Shown here one piece after another: positions 43,528 through 51,541 of a DNA stretch of 64,000 bases. Where the stretch lies: positions 156,442 to 220,441 of the forward strand of contig CAJUGD010000003.1 in assembly GCA_910586205.1 (NCBI GenBank), given 5' to 3'. The position numbers and the translations under genes were made by a program. Every line of letters starts with the position of its first letter. The first letter of the stretch is position 1. This DNA comes from an uncultured Lachnospiraceae bacterium. Lineage in GTDB: Bacteria; Bacillota; Clostridia; Lachnospirales; Lachnospiraceae. Below the pieces are notes generated by a model. It did not search any database. It was not told the DNA's origin and saw nothing but the letters and a program-made list of their open reading frames with translations.

Positions 43528-44649
43528 TTAATTCAGTAAAGCTTCACTGACTTTCACCAGATTATCCCGGATTGCAATGTGCTGTGGACATGCTTCTTCG
43601 CATTTTCCGCATTGAATACATTCGTTTGCATGCTTTAAGCCATGGCGATCTACAAGCCAGTTCTCTTGATTCTTTGCAGCGCCTTTGTCTCGATAGAGTG
43701 TCAGGTAGTTCATTGCTGTAAATGAGCCGGAGATTCCGATGTTCATGGGACAAACCTTGGCACAGTAATTACAGGATGTACAGGGAATCAAAGGGATTTT
43801 CTTTAATTCTTCTTGTGCCTGTTTTAAAATATCTTTTTGAGTGTCAGTAAGTCCTTTAAAAGATTTCATGTAGGACAGATTATCCTTCATCTGCTCCACA
43901 TTGCTCATTCCGGAAAGAACAGTAATGACCCCTTCCAAACCGGCTGCGAAACGGACAGCCCAAGACGCCACGGAACTTTCCGGTTCAGATGCTTTGAAGA
44001 TTTTCTCAATACTTTCCGGAGGTGTGGCTAACATGCCTCCTTTAACCGGCTCCATGATAATAATCGGTTTGTTGTGCTTTTTGGCCACCTCATAGCAGCG
44101 GCGGGACTGTACGGAAGGATTATCCCAATCTGCATAATTGATCTGAAGCTGGACAAATTCCATTTCAGGGTGAGCGTTTAAGAGCGCATCCAATTCTTCT
44201 GGTGTGGAATGGAAGGAAAAGCCTATATGCCGGATCAAGCCTGCCTTCTTTTTCTCCTGCACCCAATTCCACATATCGAAATCATCAAAATAATGGGTTC
44301 TGTGTTCCCCCAAATTATGCAGAAGATAAAAGTCAAAATAACCGGCTCCTGTCTGTGCCAGCGATGTGTCAAACTGGGCATATGCTTCTTCTTTGGTTTT
44401 ACAGTTGATCCATGCCGCGTTTTTAGTGGCAAGCTGATAGCGATCTCTTGGATAACGTTCTACAAGCGCCTGACGAATGGCATCCTCACTTCCGGCATAT
44501 GCCCAGGCTGTATCAAAATAGGTAAAACCATTATCCAGGAATAAGTCTACCATTTCTTTTACCTGATCTACATCGATTATCCCATCCTTTTGGGGAAGAC
44601 GCATTAAACCAAAACCAAGTTTTTTGATTTCTTCACCTAAATAACCCAT
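43528..44649 (-). CDS. Aldo/keto reductase with C-terminal 4Fe-4S ferredoxin domain
   Basis: A 373-residue enzyme when started at the ATG at 44649, nine bases after AAGGAG; the ATG at 44658 touches that site. The N-terminal 270 residues form the aldo/keto reductase barrel: LGFGLMRLP, TYFDTAWAYAGSEDAIRQAL (catalytic Asp and Tyr), a Lys in LATKNAA and the His in YLLHNLGEH. The tail has two cluster motifs, CTSCNYCAKVCP and CIQCGKCEEACP. This fusion is common in anaerobes and may reduce carbonyls with ferredoxin or NAD(P)H. Confidence 0.92.
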   Translation of the reverse strand: MGYLGEEIKKLGFGLMRLPQKDGIIDVDQVKEMVDLFLDNGFTYFDTAWAYAGSEDAIRQALVERYPRDRYQLATKNAAWINCKTKEEAYAQFDTSLAQTGAGYFDFYLLHNLGEHRTHYFDDFDMWNWVQEKKKAGLIRHIGFSFHSTPEELDALLNAHPEMEFVQLQINYADWDNPSVQSRRCYEVAKKHNKPIIIMEPVKGGMLATPPESIEKIFKASEPESSVASWAVRFAAGLEGVITVLSGMSNVEQMKDNLSYMKSFKGLTDTQKDILKQAQEELKKIPLIPCTSCNYCAKVCPMNIGISGSFTAMNYLTLYRDKGAAKNQENWLVDRHGLKHANECIQCGKCEEACPQHIAIRDNLVKVSEALLN

Positions 44650-44721
44650 ATTTGCCATCTCCTTGACCTTTTATTATGTATTGCAGTGATATTTGTACGA
44701 AGGGAATTTTCGTATGGTAAT

Positions 44722-44752
44722 AGTATAACAGCTTGGAGTAGCTCTAAGTCAA
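44722..44752 (-). promoter_or_regulatory. MerR-type promoter of the aldo/keto reductase gene
   Basis: On the minus strand TTGACT (44752-44747) and TATACT (44727-44722) are separated by 19 bp, longer than normal. The dyad CTTGGAG-TAG-CTCTAAG (44732-44748) sits in the spacer with one mismatch. A long spacer with a central dyad is the hallmark of MerR-family activation (AdhR-like). No merR gene is adjacent. Confidence 0.7.
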
Positions 44753-44824
44753 TAGCTTTTTTATTTTTTGATGTTTTAAATTATGATGGGTTTGAATGAA
44801 TATAGTTTAGAAAAAGGTGATAAA

Positions 44825-44869
44825 TAATCTGAGTGCAACACAATATAGAATTGTGTTGCACTCAGATTA
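44825..44869. repeat. Perfect 19-bp palindrome, left copy
   Basis: TAATCTGAGTGCAACACAA (44825-44843), loop TATAGAA, and the perfect complement (44851-44869). Its core is the reverse complement of the element at 45099-45132. Confidence 0.85.
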
Positions 44870-45098
44870 CCCCGTAATAATAACACTCTTTTTGCCATAT
44901 TGCAAGGTTTTTTCGATTTAAAAGGTTAAGATTTTATAGAAAAATTGGGCGGAATTTCTTAAGAAATGTTTTTTTCTGTAATTCTAACGTACTTTTTTGT
45001 GCGGCATTTTGGATGTTTTCTTATACAGTATTCTTATTTGCCTGAAGCAGTAAAATCCTTATGTTTTCAATGTTTTCCCTGGTTTTGAAGGCAGAATT
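44870..45098. other. Gene-free AT-rich interval between two palindromes
   Basis: No open frame with a ribosome site and no recognisable RNA was seen. It is flanked by inverted copies of one palindrome, so it may be the body of a small non-autonomous mobile element or a recombination-flanked spacer. Confidence 0.5.
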
Positions 45099-45132
45099 GA
45101 GTGCAACACAATTCTATATTATGTTGCACTCA
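45099..45132. repeat. Palindrome, right copy (inverted)
   Basis: TGAGTGCAACA (45099-45109) pairs with TGTTGCACTCA (45122-45132), with further pairing of AAT/ATT inside. The 33-bp core matches the reverse complement of the left copy except for one base. Confidence 0.8.
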
Positions 45133-45503
45133 CAGACCATGTGTGAAAGGTTAAATTGTTTCAGGAAAACTCAGGCTGCATGGTTGTTTGTCAGTTTCTA
45201 ACGGACGATAACCAGAAAATAATAAAAATGTATATGCGGCAAAGTTTTTGTACAAAACCATGAAGGGAAGTTGTGAGCCTTGAGACTGCATTTCTCTGAT
45301 AGGGGTCATACTGACTGTGGCACTGCCATAGTATTATGGAATTCTGGTCATTGACCTTTTGGCTGGAAATGGCGAAGCCTACCCATTTTTAAACTGATTA
45401 GGAACAGTTTCTTAATGCGAAAGAGAATATAGATACATTTTTCAGTTCAGAAGCAGGGTTTTTGTGTCTTTTACCAATTGTTTTGTATGATAGGAGAGAG
45501 ATT
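45133..45503 (+). other. Leader region of the sialylated-glycan operon, with hairpin
   Basis: This 370-bp stretch has no gene. It should contain the promoter and 5' leader of the tandem LoaP genes, but no clear -35/-10 pair stood out. The stem ACTGTGGC-ACT-GCCATAGT (45314-45332) and AAACTG-N8-CAGTTT further down are the main RNA structures seen. LoaP/RfaH-type factors read signals in operon leaders, so a hairpin here is of interest, but recruitment is inference. Confidence 0.4.
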
Positions 45504-46127
45504 ATGTTGTGGTATGTACTGCAGACAAGGACAGGGGAGGAGGAGAAGCTGGCAGGGATGATACGGGCGTTGGTTCCGGGAAATCTATATGGAGAATGTT
45601 TTGTGATGTACCAGGAACAGCTTTGGAGAAGGCAGCAGCAGAACTTTGTTCATGTTAAACGAGTGTTTCCCGGGTATGTATTTATCACTTCCAAAGAGCC
45701 AGAGGCTTTATTTTTTTGCCTAAAAAAAGTTCCGGCTATGGCGAAACTGATGGCAGACGGAGACTGTTGTTTTCTTTCTGTAGAGAAGGAGGAGGCAGCA
45801 TTTTTAAAAAAAATCATGAATCCAGACCATGTGATTGTTCTTTCTTATTTGCTGACAGATGGAAAGGGAAATATCCGCAAGGTGTCAGGGCCATTAAAAA
45901 ACTGTGTACAGCAAATTGTGCGGTGCCGGTACGGGAAACGTCATGTCTTGGTGCGGCTGAACCTTCTTGGAGAGGAAAAGACGATATTGTTGGGCATTAT
46001 TCTGAAAGAGGATGTTTGTGAGGAACTACGATATGGAAAGGTAGAAGCAGGGATCCAGGTGCCGGAACAATATCAAGTGAAAGGAAAAAAGGTTGCAGAG
46101 AATGAGACAAAAAAGGAACAGGGGTAA
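45504..46127 (+). CDS. LoaP-type NusG paralog (first of a tandem pair)
   Basis: A 207-residue specialised NusG paralog from the ATG at 45504, after AGGAGAGA; an open frame to 45462 is not needed. Residues 1-110 form the NGN domain: LWYVLQTRTGEEEKLAGMI, CFVMYQEQLWRRQQQNFVHV and VFPGYVFI. The second domain, KVSGPLKNCVQQIVRCRYG with LLGEEKTILLGIIL, is a KOW-like module. LoaP proteins promote processive antitermination of long polysaccharide or antibiotic operons; its position as first gene of such an operon matches. Confidence 0.87.
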   Translation: MLWYVLQTRTGEEEKLAGMIRALVPGNLYGECFVMYQEQLWRRQQQNFVHVKRVFPGYVFITSKEPEALFFCLKKVPAMAKLMADGDCCFLSVEKEEAAFLKKIMNPDHVIVLSYLLTDGKGNIRKVSGPLKNCVQQIVRCRYGKRHVLVRLNLLGEEKTILLGIILKEDVCEELRYGKVEAGIQVPEQYQVKGKKVAENETKKEQG

Positions 46128-46133
46128 TTATTC

Positions 46134-46736
46134 ATGTCATGGTATTTTTTAAACACCTGGGCAGGAAAGGAAGAAGCTTTAGTAAAGGAAATTCACAGAA
46201 TAATCCCGCCATATTGGTATAAAGACTGTTTTGTGATGTATCAGGAACGGATCTGGAGGAGACAGCAAAGGAGTATTGTTCATAGGGAGCAGCTATTTCC
46301 TGGATATGTGTTTCTTACCTGTGAGGACAATGGACGGGAAAGCCCGCTTTATTGTTATCTGGATAAAAGTCTGGATGTGGTAAAAGGGATGGCAGACAAT
46401 GGTTTTACGGTTTTTCCAATGAGGAAGGAAGACGGTGATTTTTTGGAAAAATTGTCAGGTGAGGATCATGTGATAAGGCTATCCTATGTGAGAAAGAATG
46501 AAGACGGGAAGGTAAATCCGGTGTCAGGTCCCTTGACAAAATGTGCAGGGCAGATCGAGAGGTATCAGTTTAAAAAGCGATATGCTATGGTGCGCTGCCG
46601 ATTATGGGGAAAGGATCAGGCCATGGTGTTAGGAATTATGTTAAGGGAAGACAGAGAACAAAGGCTTTTCAATCAGGGATCAGCTCATTTTAAGGAGTTA
46701 TTTTTTAATGAAAAAGGGTATGGATCAAAACTATGA
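46134..46736 (+). CDS. LoaP-type NusG paralog (second of a tandem pair)
   Basis: A 200-residue paralog of the preceding gene, six bases after its stop. It has the same landmarks: WYFLNTWAGKEEALVKEI, CFVMYQERIWRRQQRSIVH, LFPGYVFLTC and VSGPLTKCAGQIERYQFKKRYAMV with LWGKDQAMVLGIML. The NGN motif CFVMYQE-L/I-WRRQQ is shared almost exactly, so this is a tandem duplication with divergence. It overlaps the start of the sugar transferase gene, which ties it to the operon. Confidence 0.87.
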   Translation: MSWYFLNTWAGKEEALVKEIHRIIPPYWYKDCFVMYQERIWRRQQRSIVHREQLFPGYVFLTCEDNGRESPLYCYLDKSLDVVKGMADNGFTVFPMRKEDGDFLEKLSGEDHVIRLSYVRKNEDGKVNPVSGPLTKCAGQIERYQFKKRYAMVRCRLWGKDQAMVLGIMLREDREQRLFNQGSAHFKELFFNEKGYGSKL

Positions 46737-48138
46737 ACAATATAAACGGATGGTCAAATTTATATTCAGTATGATTGTGCTTTCTCTGGAGATGTCCGCA
46801 TTCTGGTATGTATGGATCCATTTTTACAATCAGAAGATGGAGATACCCTATAATCGAAGCGGTCATTGGCTTATGGTGGCAGTGTACGGGATATTTCTTG
46901 TATTGTTTAATATTCTTTACGGTGGCTGGAAGGTAGGGTATCTGAGAACCGGAAACATGATTTATTCCCAGCTCCTGGCTGCTTTTTGTGCAAATGCCAT
47001 GGCGTATCTTCAGATTACACTGCTGACCAAATCCTTTCAAAATTTAGTGCCCCTGTTAGTCATGACAGGTGAAGAATTTCTGGTAATCAGTATCTGGAGT
47101 TTTCTTTTTAACAGGCTGTATCGCCAGATTTACCCACCACGAAATGTACTTCTGATCTATGGGGAGCATCCGGTAGCTGGCTTAATGGGTAAGATTCATA
47201 GCAGAAATGACCGTTTTGTAATCGGAGAGACTGTCCATATTTCGAAAGGGATTTCTGTAATCAAAGAAAAGATTCATGGATATGAAGGAGTGGTGATCTG
47301 TGATATTCCATCCCATATAAGGAATGTGATTTTAAAGTATTGCTACGAGAAGAAGATTCGGACGTATACAACTCCAAAAATATCGGATGTGATTATAAGA
47401 AGCTCAGAAAGCCTACATTTATTTGATACACCGCTTCTTCTGTCCAGAAATAATGGGCTGTCTATTGACCAGCGGGTGATAAAACGTGGAATGGATTTAG
47501 CATTGTCTCTGACAGCGCTTATGTTCTTATGTCCGATTTTTATAGTGACAGCCATTGCTATTCGCCTGTATGACGGGGGCCCTGTTTTTTATGTGCAAGA
47601 GCGGTGTACAAAGGACGGGAGAGTTTTTCGGATCTATAAGTTTCGCAGTATGATTGTGGATGCGGAAAAGGACGGGTACTCGGTTCCGGCCGCAGACCGG
47701 GATCCCAGAATTACACCAGTGGGCAGAATTATCCGTGCTACAAGAATCGATGAGCTGCCTCAAATATTAAATATTATAAAAGGGGATATGAGCATTGTGG
47801 GTCCTAGGCCGGAGCGGGTGGAGCATGTGGAACTATATACAAGGCAGATACCAGAGTTTACTTACCGTTTGAAGGTGAAAGGCGGACTGACCGGGTATGC
47901 GCAGGTGTACGGAAAGTATAATACTACGGCTTATGATAAGCTGAAACTGGATTTGATGTACATACAAAATTATTCTTTGATGCTGGATGTCCAGATTATT
48001 TTTAAGACAGTGAAGATTTTATTTATGAAGGAGAGCACAGAAGGGTTTGGGGCAGAGGATGCGGCGGCCATGGCAGGTGGGGAGGAGAAAAGCAAACCAT
48101 CAGTGACAGTAAAAAGAGAGGATAGGAGTGAAAAATAA
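46708..48138 (+). CDS. Polyprenyl-phosphate sugar-1-phosphate transferase (WbaP/CpsE-like priming enzyme)
   Basis: A 476-residue priming glycosyltransferase. Residues 1-150 have four or five membrane helices, residues 150-245 a CoA-binding-like Rossmann segment, and residues 250-450 the bacterial sugar transferase domain: KRGMDLALSLTALMFLCPI, GGPVFYVQERCTKDGRVF, IYKFRSMIVDAEKDG, RATRIDELPQILNIIKGDMS and VGPRPERVEH. It transfers a sugar-1-phosphate to undecaprenyl phosphate and starts the repeat unit. AAGGAG lies 10 nt upstream, inside the LoaP gene. Confidence 0.94.
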   Translation: MKKGMDQNYEQYKRMVKFIFSMIVLSLEMSAFWYVWIHFYNQKMEIPYNRSGHWLMVAVYGIFLVLFNILYGGWKVGYLRTGNMIYSQLLAAFCANAMAYLQITLLTKSFQNLVPLLVMTGEEFLVISIWSFLFNRLYRQIYPPRNVLLIYGEHPVAGLMGKIHSRNDRFVIGETVHISKGISVIKEKIHGYEGVVICDIPSHIRNVILKYCYEKKIRTYTTPKISDVIIRSSESLHLFDTPLLLSRNNGLSIDQRVIKRGMDLALSLTALMFLCPIFIVTAIAIRLYDGGPVFYVQERCTKDGRVFRIYKFRSMIVDAEKDGYSVPAADRDPRITPVGRIIRATRIDELPQILNIIKGDMSIVGPRPERVEHVELYTRQIPEFTYRLKVKGGLTGYAQVYGKYNTTAYDKLKLDLMYIQNYSLMLDVQIIFKTVKILFMKESTEGFGAEDAAAMAGGEEKSKPSVTVKREDRSEK

Positions 48139-48242
48139 TTTACTGGTTTAGAAATAACTGCTCAGATTCAAACAGTGGAATGACACAACTTTTTTCATAA
48201 CTTGTTTGTACTTTGAGCAAAGCGAAAGGAATGGTAAGAAAC

Positions 48243-49010
48243 ATGTCTGATTTTATTAACAAAAATCCAAAGGTATCAATTCTTGTTCCCCAATATAATA
48301 CAAAAAAAGTGCTGTTAGAAACCATAGAATCTGTCCTTTCTCAAACTTATAGAAATTGGGAGATGATTATTGTTGACGATTGCTCTACAGACGGATCTTA
48401 TGAATATGCAATGACACTTTCAGAAAAAGATCAGAGGATTAAAGTTTTTCAACTGGACTGCAATTCCGGGCCAGGAGCAGCAAGAAAATATGCATTCGAA
48501 AAAGCAACAGGGGAGATTATTGCTTTTCTTGACAGTGATGATTTGTGGATGCCAGTTAAGCTTGAGCGGCAGATAAAGTTTATGTATGATTGCCATTATG
48601 AATTTACCTGCACTGATTATGAACAGATCAATGAACAGAGCAAACGTATCGGAAGGACGATATACTGTAAAGAGCAGGCAGATTATAAGACAGTGCTCAG
48701 AACCTGTCCTGTAGGTTCATCTACTGTGATGATTACGTCAGATTTGTTGAGAAAAGTTGAGATGCCAACTATCAGGAAAAATAACGATTATTCTTTATGG
48801 CTCAGAATATTAAAAATATATCCTTATGTATACGGAATACAGGAGACTTTAATGCTGTACAGAAAATGGCCTCAGTCTATTTCCTATAATAAATTCAAGA
48901 AAGTAAAGTATTCATGGAAAGTATTTCGGGAATACGAAGGGTTTTCTGTAATAACTTCCTTGTTTTTGATTCTGGAATGGGCTTTTATAAAAATAATGAA
49001 GATCAAATAA
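48243..49010 (+). CDS. GT2 family glycosyltransferase
   Basis: A 255-residue enzyme from the ATG at 48243; TTG at 48213 adds ten residues. It shows VSILVPQYNTKKVLLETIESVLSQ, IIVDDCSTDGSYEYA, FLDSDDLWMPVKLERQIKF (DxD-type metal site) and a C-terminal amphipathic helix. Sequences like this act early in repeat-unit assembly of capsules. The DNA from here to about 53 kb is visibly more AT-rich than the glycan genes at 22-39 kb. Confidence 0.88.
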   Translation: MSDFINKNPKVSILVPQYNTKKVLLETIESVLSQTYRNWEMIIVDDCSTDGSYEYAMTLSEKDQRIKVFQLDCNSGPGAARKYAFEKATGEIIAFLDSDDLWMPVKLERQIKFMYDCHYEFTCTDYEQINEQSKRIGRTIYCKEQADYKTVLRTCPVGSSTVMITSDLLRKVEMPTIRKNNDYSLWLRILKIYPYVYGIQETLMLYRKWPQSISYNKFKKVKYSWKVFREYEGFSVITSLFLILEWAFIKIMKIK

Positions 49011-49111
49011 TGAAAGTGCTTGGGGATGTCACCAATCGATAATCGATGCCATCTTAAAAGCATTGCGGATTGCACATAGTCAGCAGGAACACGACATAAT
49101 TGGGTATAATC

Positions 49112-50266
49112 ATGAAAAATATGAGCATTATTGACACTTTAGTTGTATTACAGAAAAAAATCAGATACCATAAGGATCCTTTGTTTTATTTGGATGTGAA
49201 GAAACAGATAAAATACTTAAATAGTTTTAAAGAACCATCAGATTACATAGAGAGAGGATTTTTTCAATATAAGTGTCAATTTGAAGTTGTATTTGGAAAA
49301 GTGATGAAATCTTTGATTACATTTAGCAGCTTTTTTTTGATTTTTTACTTTATGTTAAAGAAAAATGCTGTTTTGGGAAAACAACTATATTGTGAGGCGA
49401 TTTTTATTGCAGATGGAAAGCCATTTAATATTGTTCCAGCAGAAGTAAAAAATAGATTTTGTTCATTGAAGATTATAGATCATTTGCAAAAATCAGTACT
49501 TACATCAAAAGATAAAGCTTATCTTTTATCAATTATAAAAAGGTATCCTTTTTCCTGGTATTTTATACTAAAGATAGTGATAAAAATCTCAGAATATAGC
49601 GCTTTAATCAAAATGTATCATCCTAAAGCAATAATTGTTTGTAATGAATATTCCTTTACATCTTCTATATTAACAGACTATTGCCATTTACATGGGGTTG
49701 TTCACATAAATATAATGCATGGAGATAAATTATATTATATTAGAGATGCTTTTTTTAAGTACGATGAATGTTATGTTTGGGAACAATATTATAAAGATTT
49801 GTTTATCTCACTGCGGGCTGATCCTGGACAATTTAGAATTGCAGTCCCAGATTCATTGAAATTTTCAGAGGATATTAAAGGAGCTTATCACTATGATTAT
49901 AAATATTACTTAGGGAATGAAAGTTCAGATGAGTTAAAAATAATTAAAAGAAATCTCGATATTTTAAAGGGTAAAAATTTCCATATCAGGATCAGACCAC
50001 ATCCTAGATATACAAATATAAAAGCAATGAAAAGTATTTTCGTTGATTATGAATTTGAAGATAATGAAATGCCTATAGAAACCTCTCTCATGGAAACGAA
50101 AAATGTGATTTCTTTATACTCAACAGTTTTAATTCAAGCGTTATACAATAATATAAATATTATAATTGATGATCTAGTTAATCCTGATAAATTTATGAAG
50201 TTAAAAGCATTAAGATTTTATTGTTTAAATAAGCCGCATGGTTTGTTATCAAATGTTTTAAAATGA
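49112..50266 (+). CDS. Putative sialyltransferase or related GT-B capsule glycosyltransferase
   Basis: A 384-residue protein not matched with certainty. It has one hydrophobic segment near residues 68-85, then a GT-B-like soluble part. NIMHGDKLYYIRDAFF resembles the acceptor loop of capsule transferases. RIRPHPRYTN carries an HP motif (residues 297-298) and SLYSTVLIQAL an (S/T)-(S/T) motif (336-338); bacterial sialyltransferases use exactly such HP and SS/T pairs to hold the CMP part. The neuBCA genes downstream make CMP-sialic acid and need such an enzyme. The usual D/E-D/E-G motif is not clear. The ribosome site is weak (TTG at 49100 possible). Confidence 0.55.
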   Translation: MKNMSIIDTLVVLQKKIRYHKDPLFYLDVKKQIKYLNSFKEPSDYIERGFFQYKCQFEVVFGKVMKSLITFSSFFLIFYFMLKKNAVLGKQLYCEAIFIADGKPFNIVPAEVKNRFCSLKIIDHLQKSVLTSKDKAYLLSIIKRYPFSWYFILKIVIKISEYSALIKMYHPKAIIVCNEYSFTSSILTDYCHLHGVVHINIMHGDKLYYIRDAFFKYDECYVWEQYYKDLFISLRADPGQFRIAVPDSLKFSEDIKGAYHYDYKYYLGNESSDELKIIKRNLDILKGKNFHIRIRPHPRYTNIKAMKSIFVDYEFEDNEMPIETSLMETKNVISLYSTVLIQALYNNINIIIDDLVNPDKFMKLKALRFYCLNKPHGLLSNVLK

Positions 50267-50276
50267 AAGGAAGAAA

Positions 50277-51443
50277 ATGGAGATTCGATTTATTGTCTTA
50301 ACGATATTGGTCTTTTGTTTTGGATTACTTCTAATCTATAAGAATAAAATAATATCTTCATTAACACCATTTTGGATATTAACTTTTATACATTTATATG
50401 TTCCGGCTTTTTATTATTGTTTACTGAAAGGTAATAGTTATAAAAAGTTTAATGATATAGATCTATCCTTGTATATGAATATCAGTATTATATCATATAG
50501 TATATTTATCATTAGCCTTTTATTGAAGGTGCGATTCCCTATTCATAAAAAGATTATAATAAAAAGTAAAAAATCAAATCAATTAGTATTCATATATATG
50601 CTGATAATTTTATTTGGAGTTTTGGCATATACAACAAGGCATTTCTTTGAATTTCCATTAGTTAAAGCTATCTATAATAGAATAATCGTTGAAAGGCCTG
50701 ATGTCAGCGGAAATATACCTCATTATTTTACGTTTTCCGTTTTTGCTTGTTGGATAGTTCCATGCTTTTATTTTTATATCCTTGAACATTATTCTATAAC
50801 AAAATTAATGAATATTTTTCTATTATTGAGTTTAGGAATATTTTTTACTATTGGAGGAAATAAAAGCACTCTTGTTTATTTTTTTATATTTTTTTGGATT
50901 TTTTGTTTGAGAATGAAGGTGGATTTTAGATTGATGTTTATGGGATGTGTTTCGTTTGCAGTTTATTTCATAATGAAAGGGGGATTATCCGGATCTTTGC
51001 AATTAGCTGATCTTATAAGTTCTGGTGTGCGGCGCTTTATAGTTACTCAAGCTGCAATGTTAATAAATAGATTTGCTATGTTAAGGCAAGGTTATGTGTT
51101 TAGCGATTACCCTGCTAAAGATGTTTACATGTTTGTTTATGATATGGATAACGGAAGTGCGCCAACTTACTTTATAGGTGATTTAATTATAAAATATGGG
51201 ATGGGTATGGCTTTAGTGTTATATATTTTTATATTATCTTTTCTTTTTGCTATATCAAATAAATTAGATCATCATAAAGTTGCAACAAAATATCAATTAT
51301 GGACTTTTTTCTCAATAACGTATTTTTTAGGGCAAGCAGGGATATCAAAAAGTAATATGTATAGACCCATTGCTATTTTATTAAACTATATGATTCTTAC
51401 ATTTTTAGAAAATCATCAAATGAGAAAAGAGAAAAGTCTATAA
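50277..51443 (+). CDS. O-antigen/capsule repeat-unit polymerase (Wzy-like)
   Basis: A 388-residue protein with about ten membrane helices and a large outside loop around residues 235-300, including the conserved-type MLINRFAMLRQGYVFSDYPAKDVYMF stretch. This topology, AAAGGAAG start context and the place between glycosyltransferase and flippase genes fit a Wzy polymerase. Sequence similarity in this family is low, so the call rests on topology and context. Confidence 0.8.
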   Translation: MEIRFIVLTILVFCFGLLLIYKNKIISSLTPFWILTFIHLYVPAFYYCLLKGNSYKKFNDIDLSLYMNISIISYSIFIISLLLKVRFPIHKKIIIKSKKSNQLVFIYMLIILFGVLAYTTRHFFEFPLVKAIYNRIIVERPDVSGNIPHYFTFSVFACWIVPCFYFYILEHYSITKLMNIFLLLSLGIFFTIGGNKSTLVYFFIFFWIFCLRMKVDFRLMFMGCVSFAVYFIMKGGLSGSLQLADLISSGVRRFIVTQAAMLINRFAMLRQGYVFSDYPAKDVYMFVYDMDNGSAPTYFIGDLIIKYGMGMALVLYIFILSFLFAISNKLDHHKVATKYQLWTFFSITYFLGQAGISKSNMYRPIAILLNYMILTFLENHQMRKEKSL

Positions 51444-51541
51444 ATAGGGTGAGATATGAGGCTATGCGGATTATATCAGTTGAAACTGATGTTTTTAGAA
51501 AAATTGAGGATTAAAGATGTTAAAAGGAGAAATACAAAATA

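Noticed and set aside
44660..45460. Transposase or insertion sequence between the palindromes
   Set aside because: No coding frame of useful length exists; only the terminal palindromes suggest mobility.
45133..45503. Riboswitch (c-di-GMP class considered because of the glycan operon)
   Set aside because: No conserved aptamer core was found; only simple hairpins are visible.
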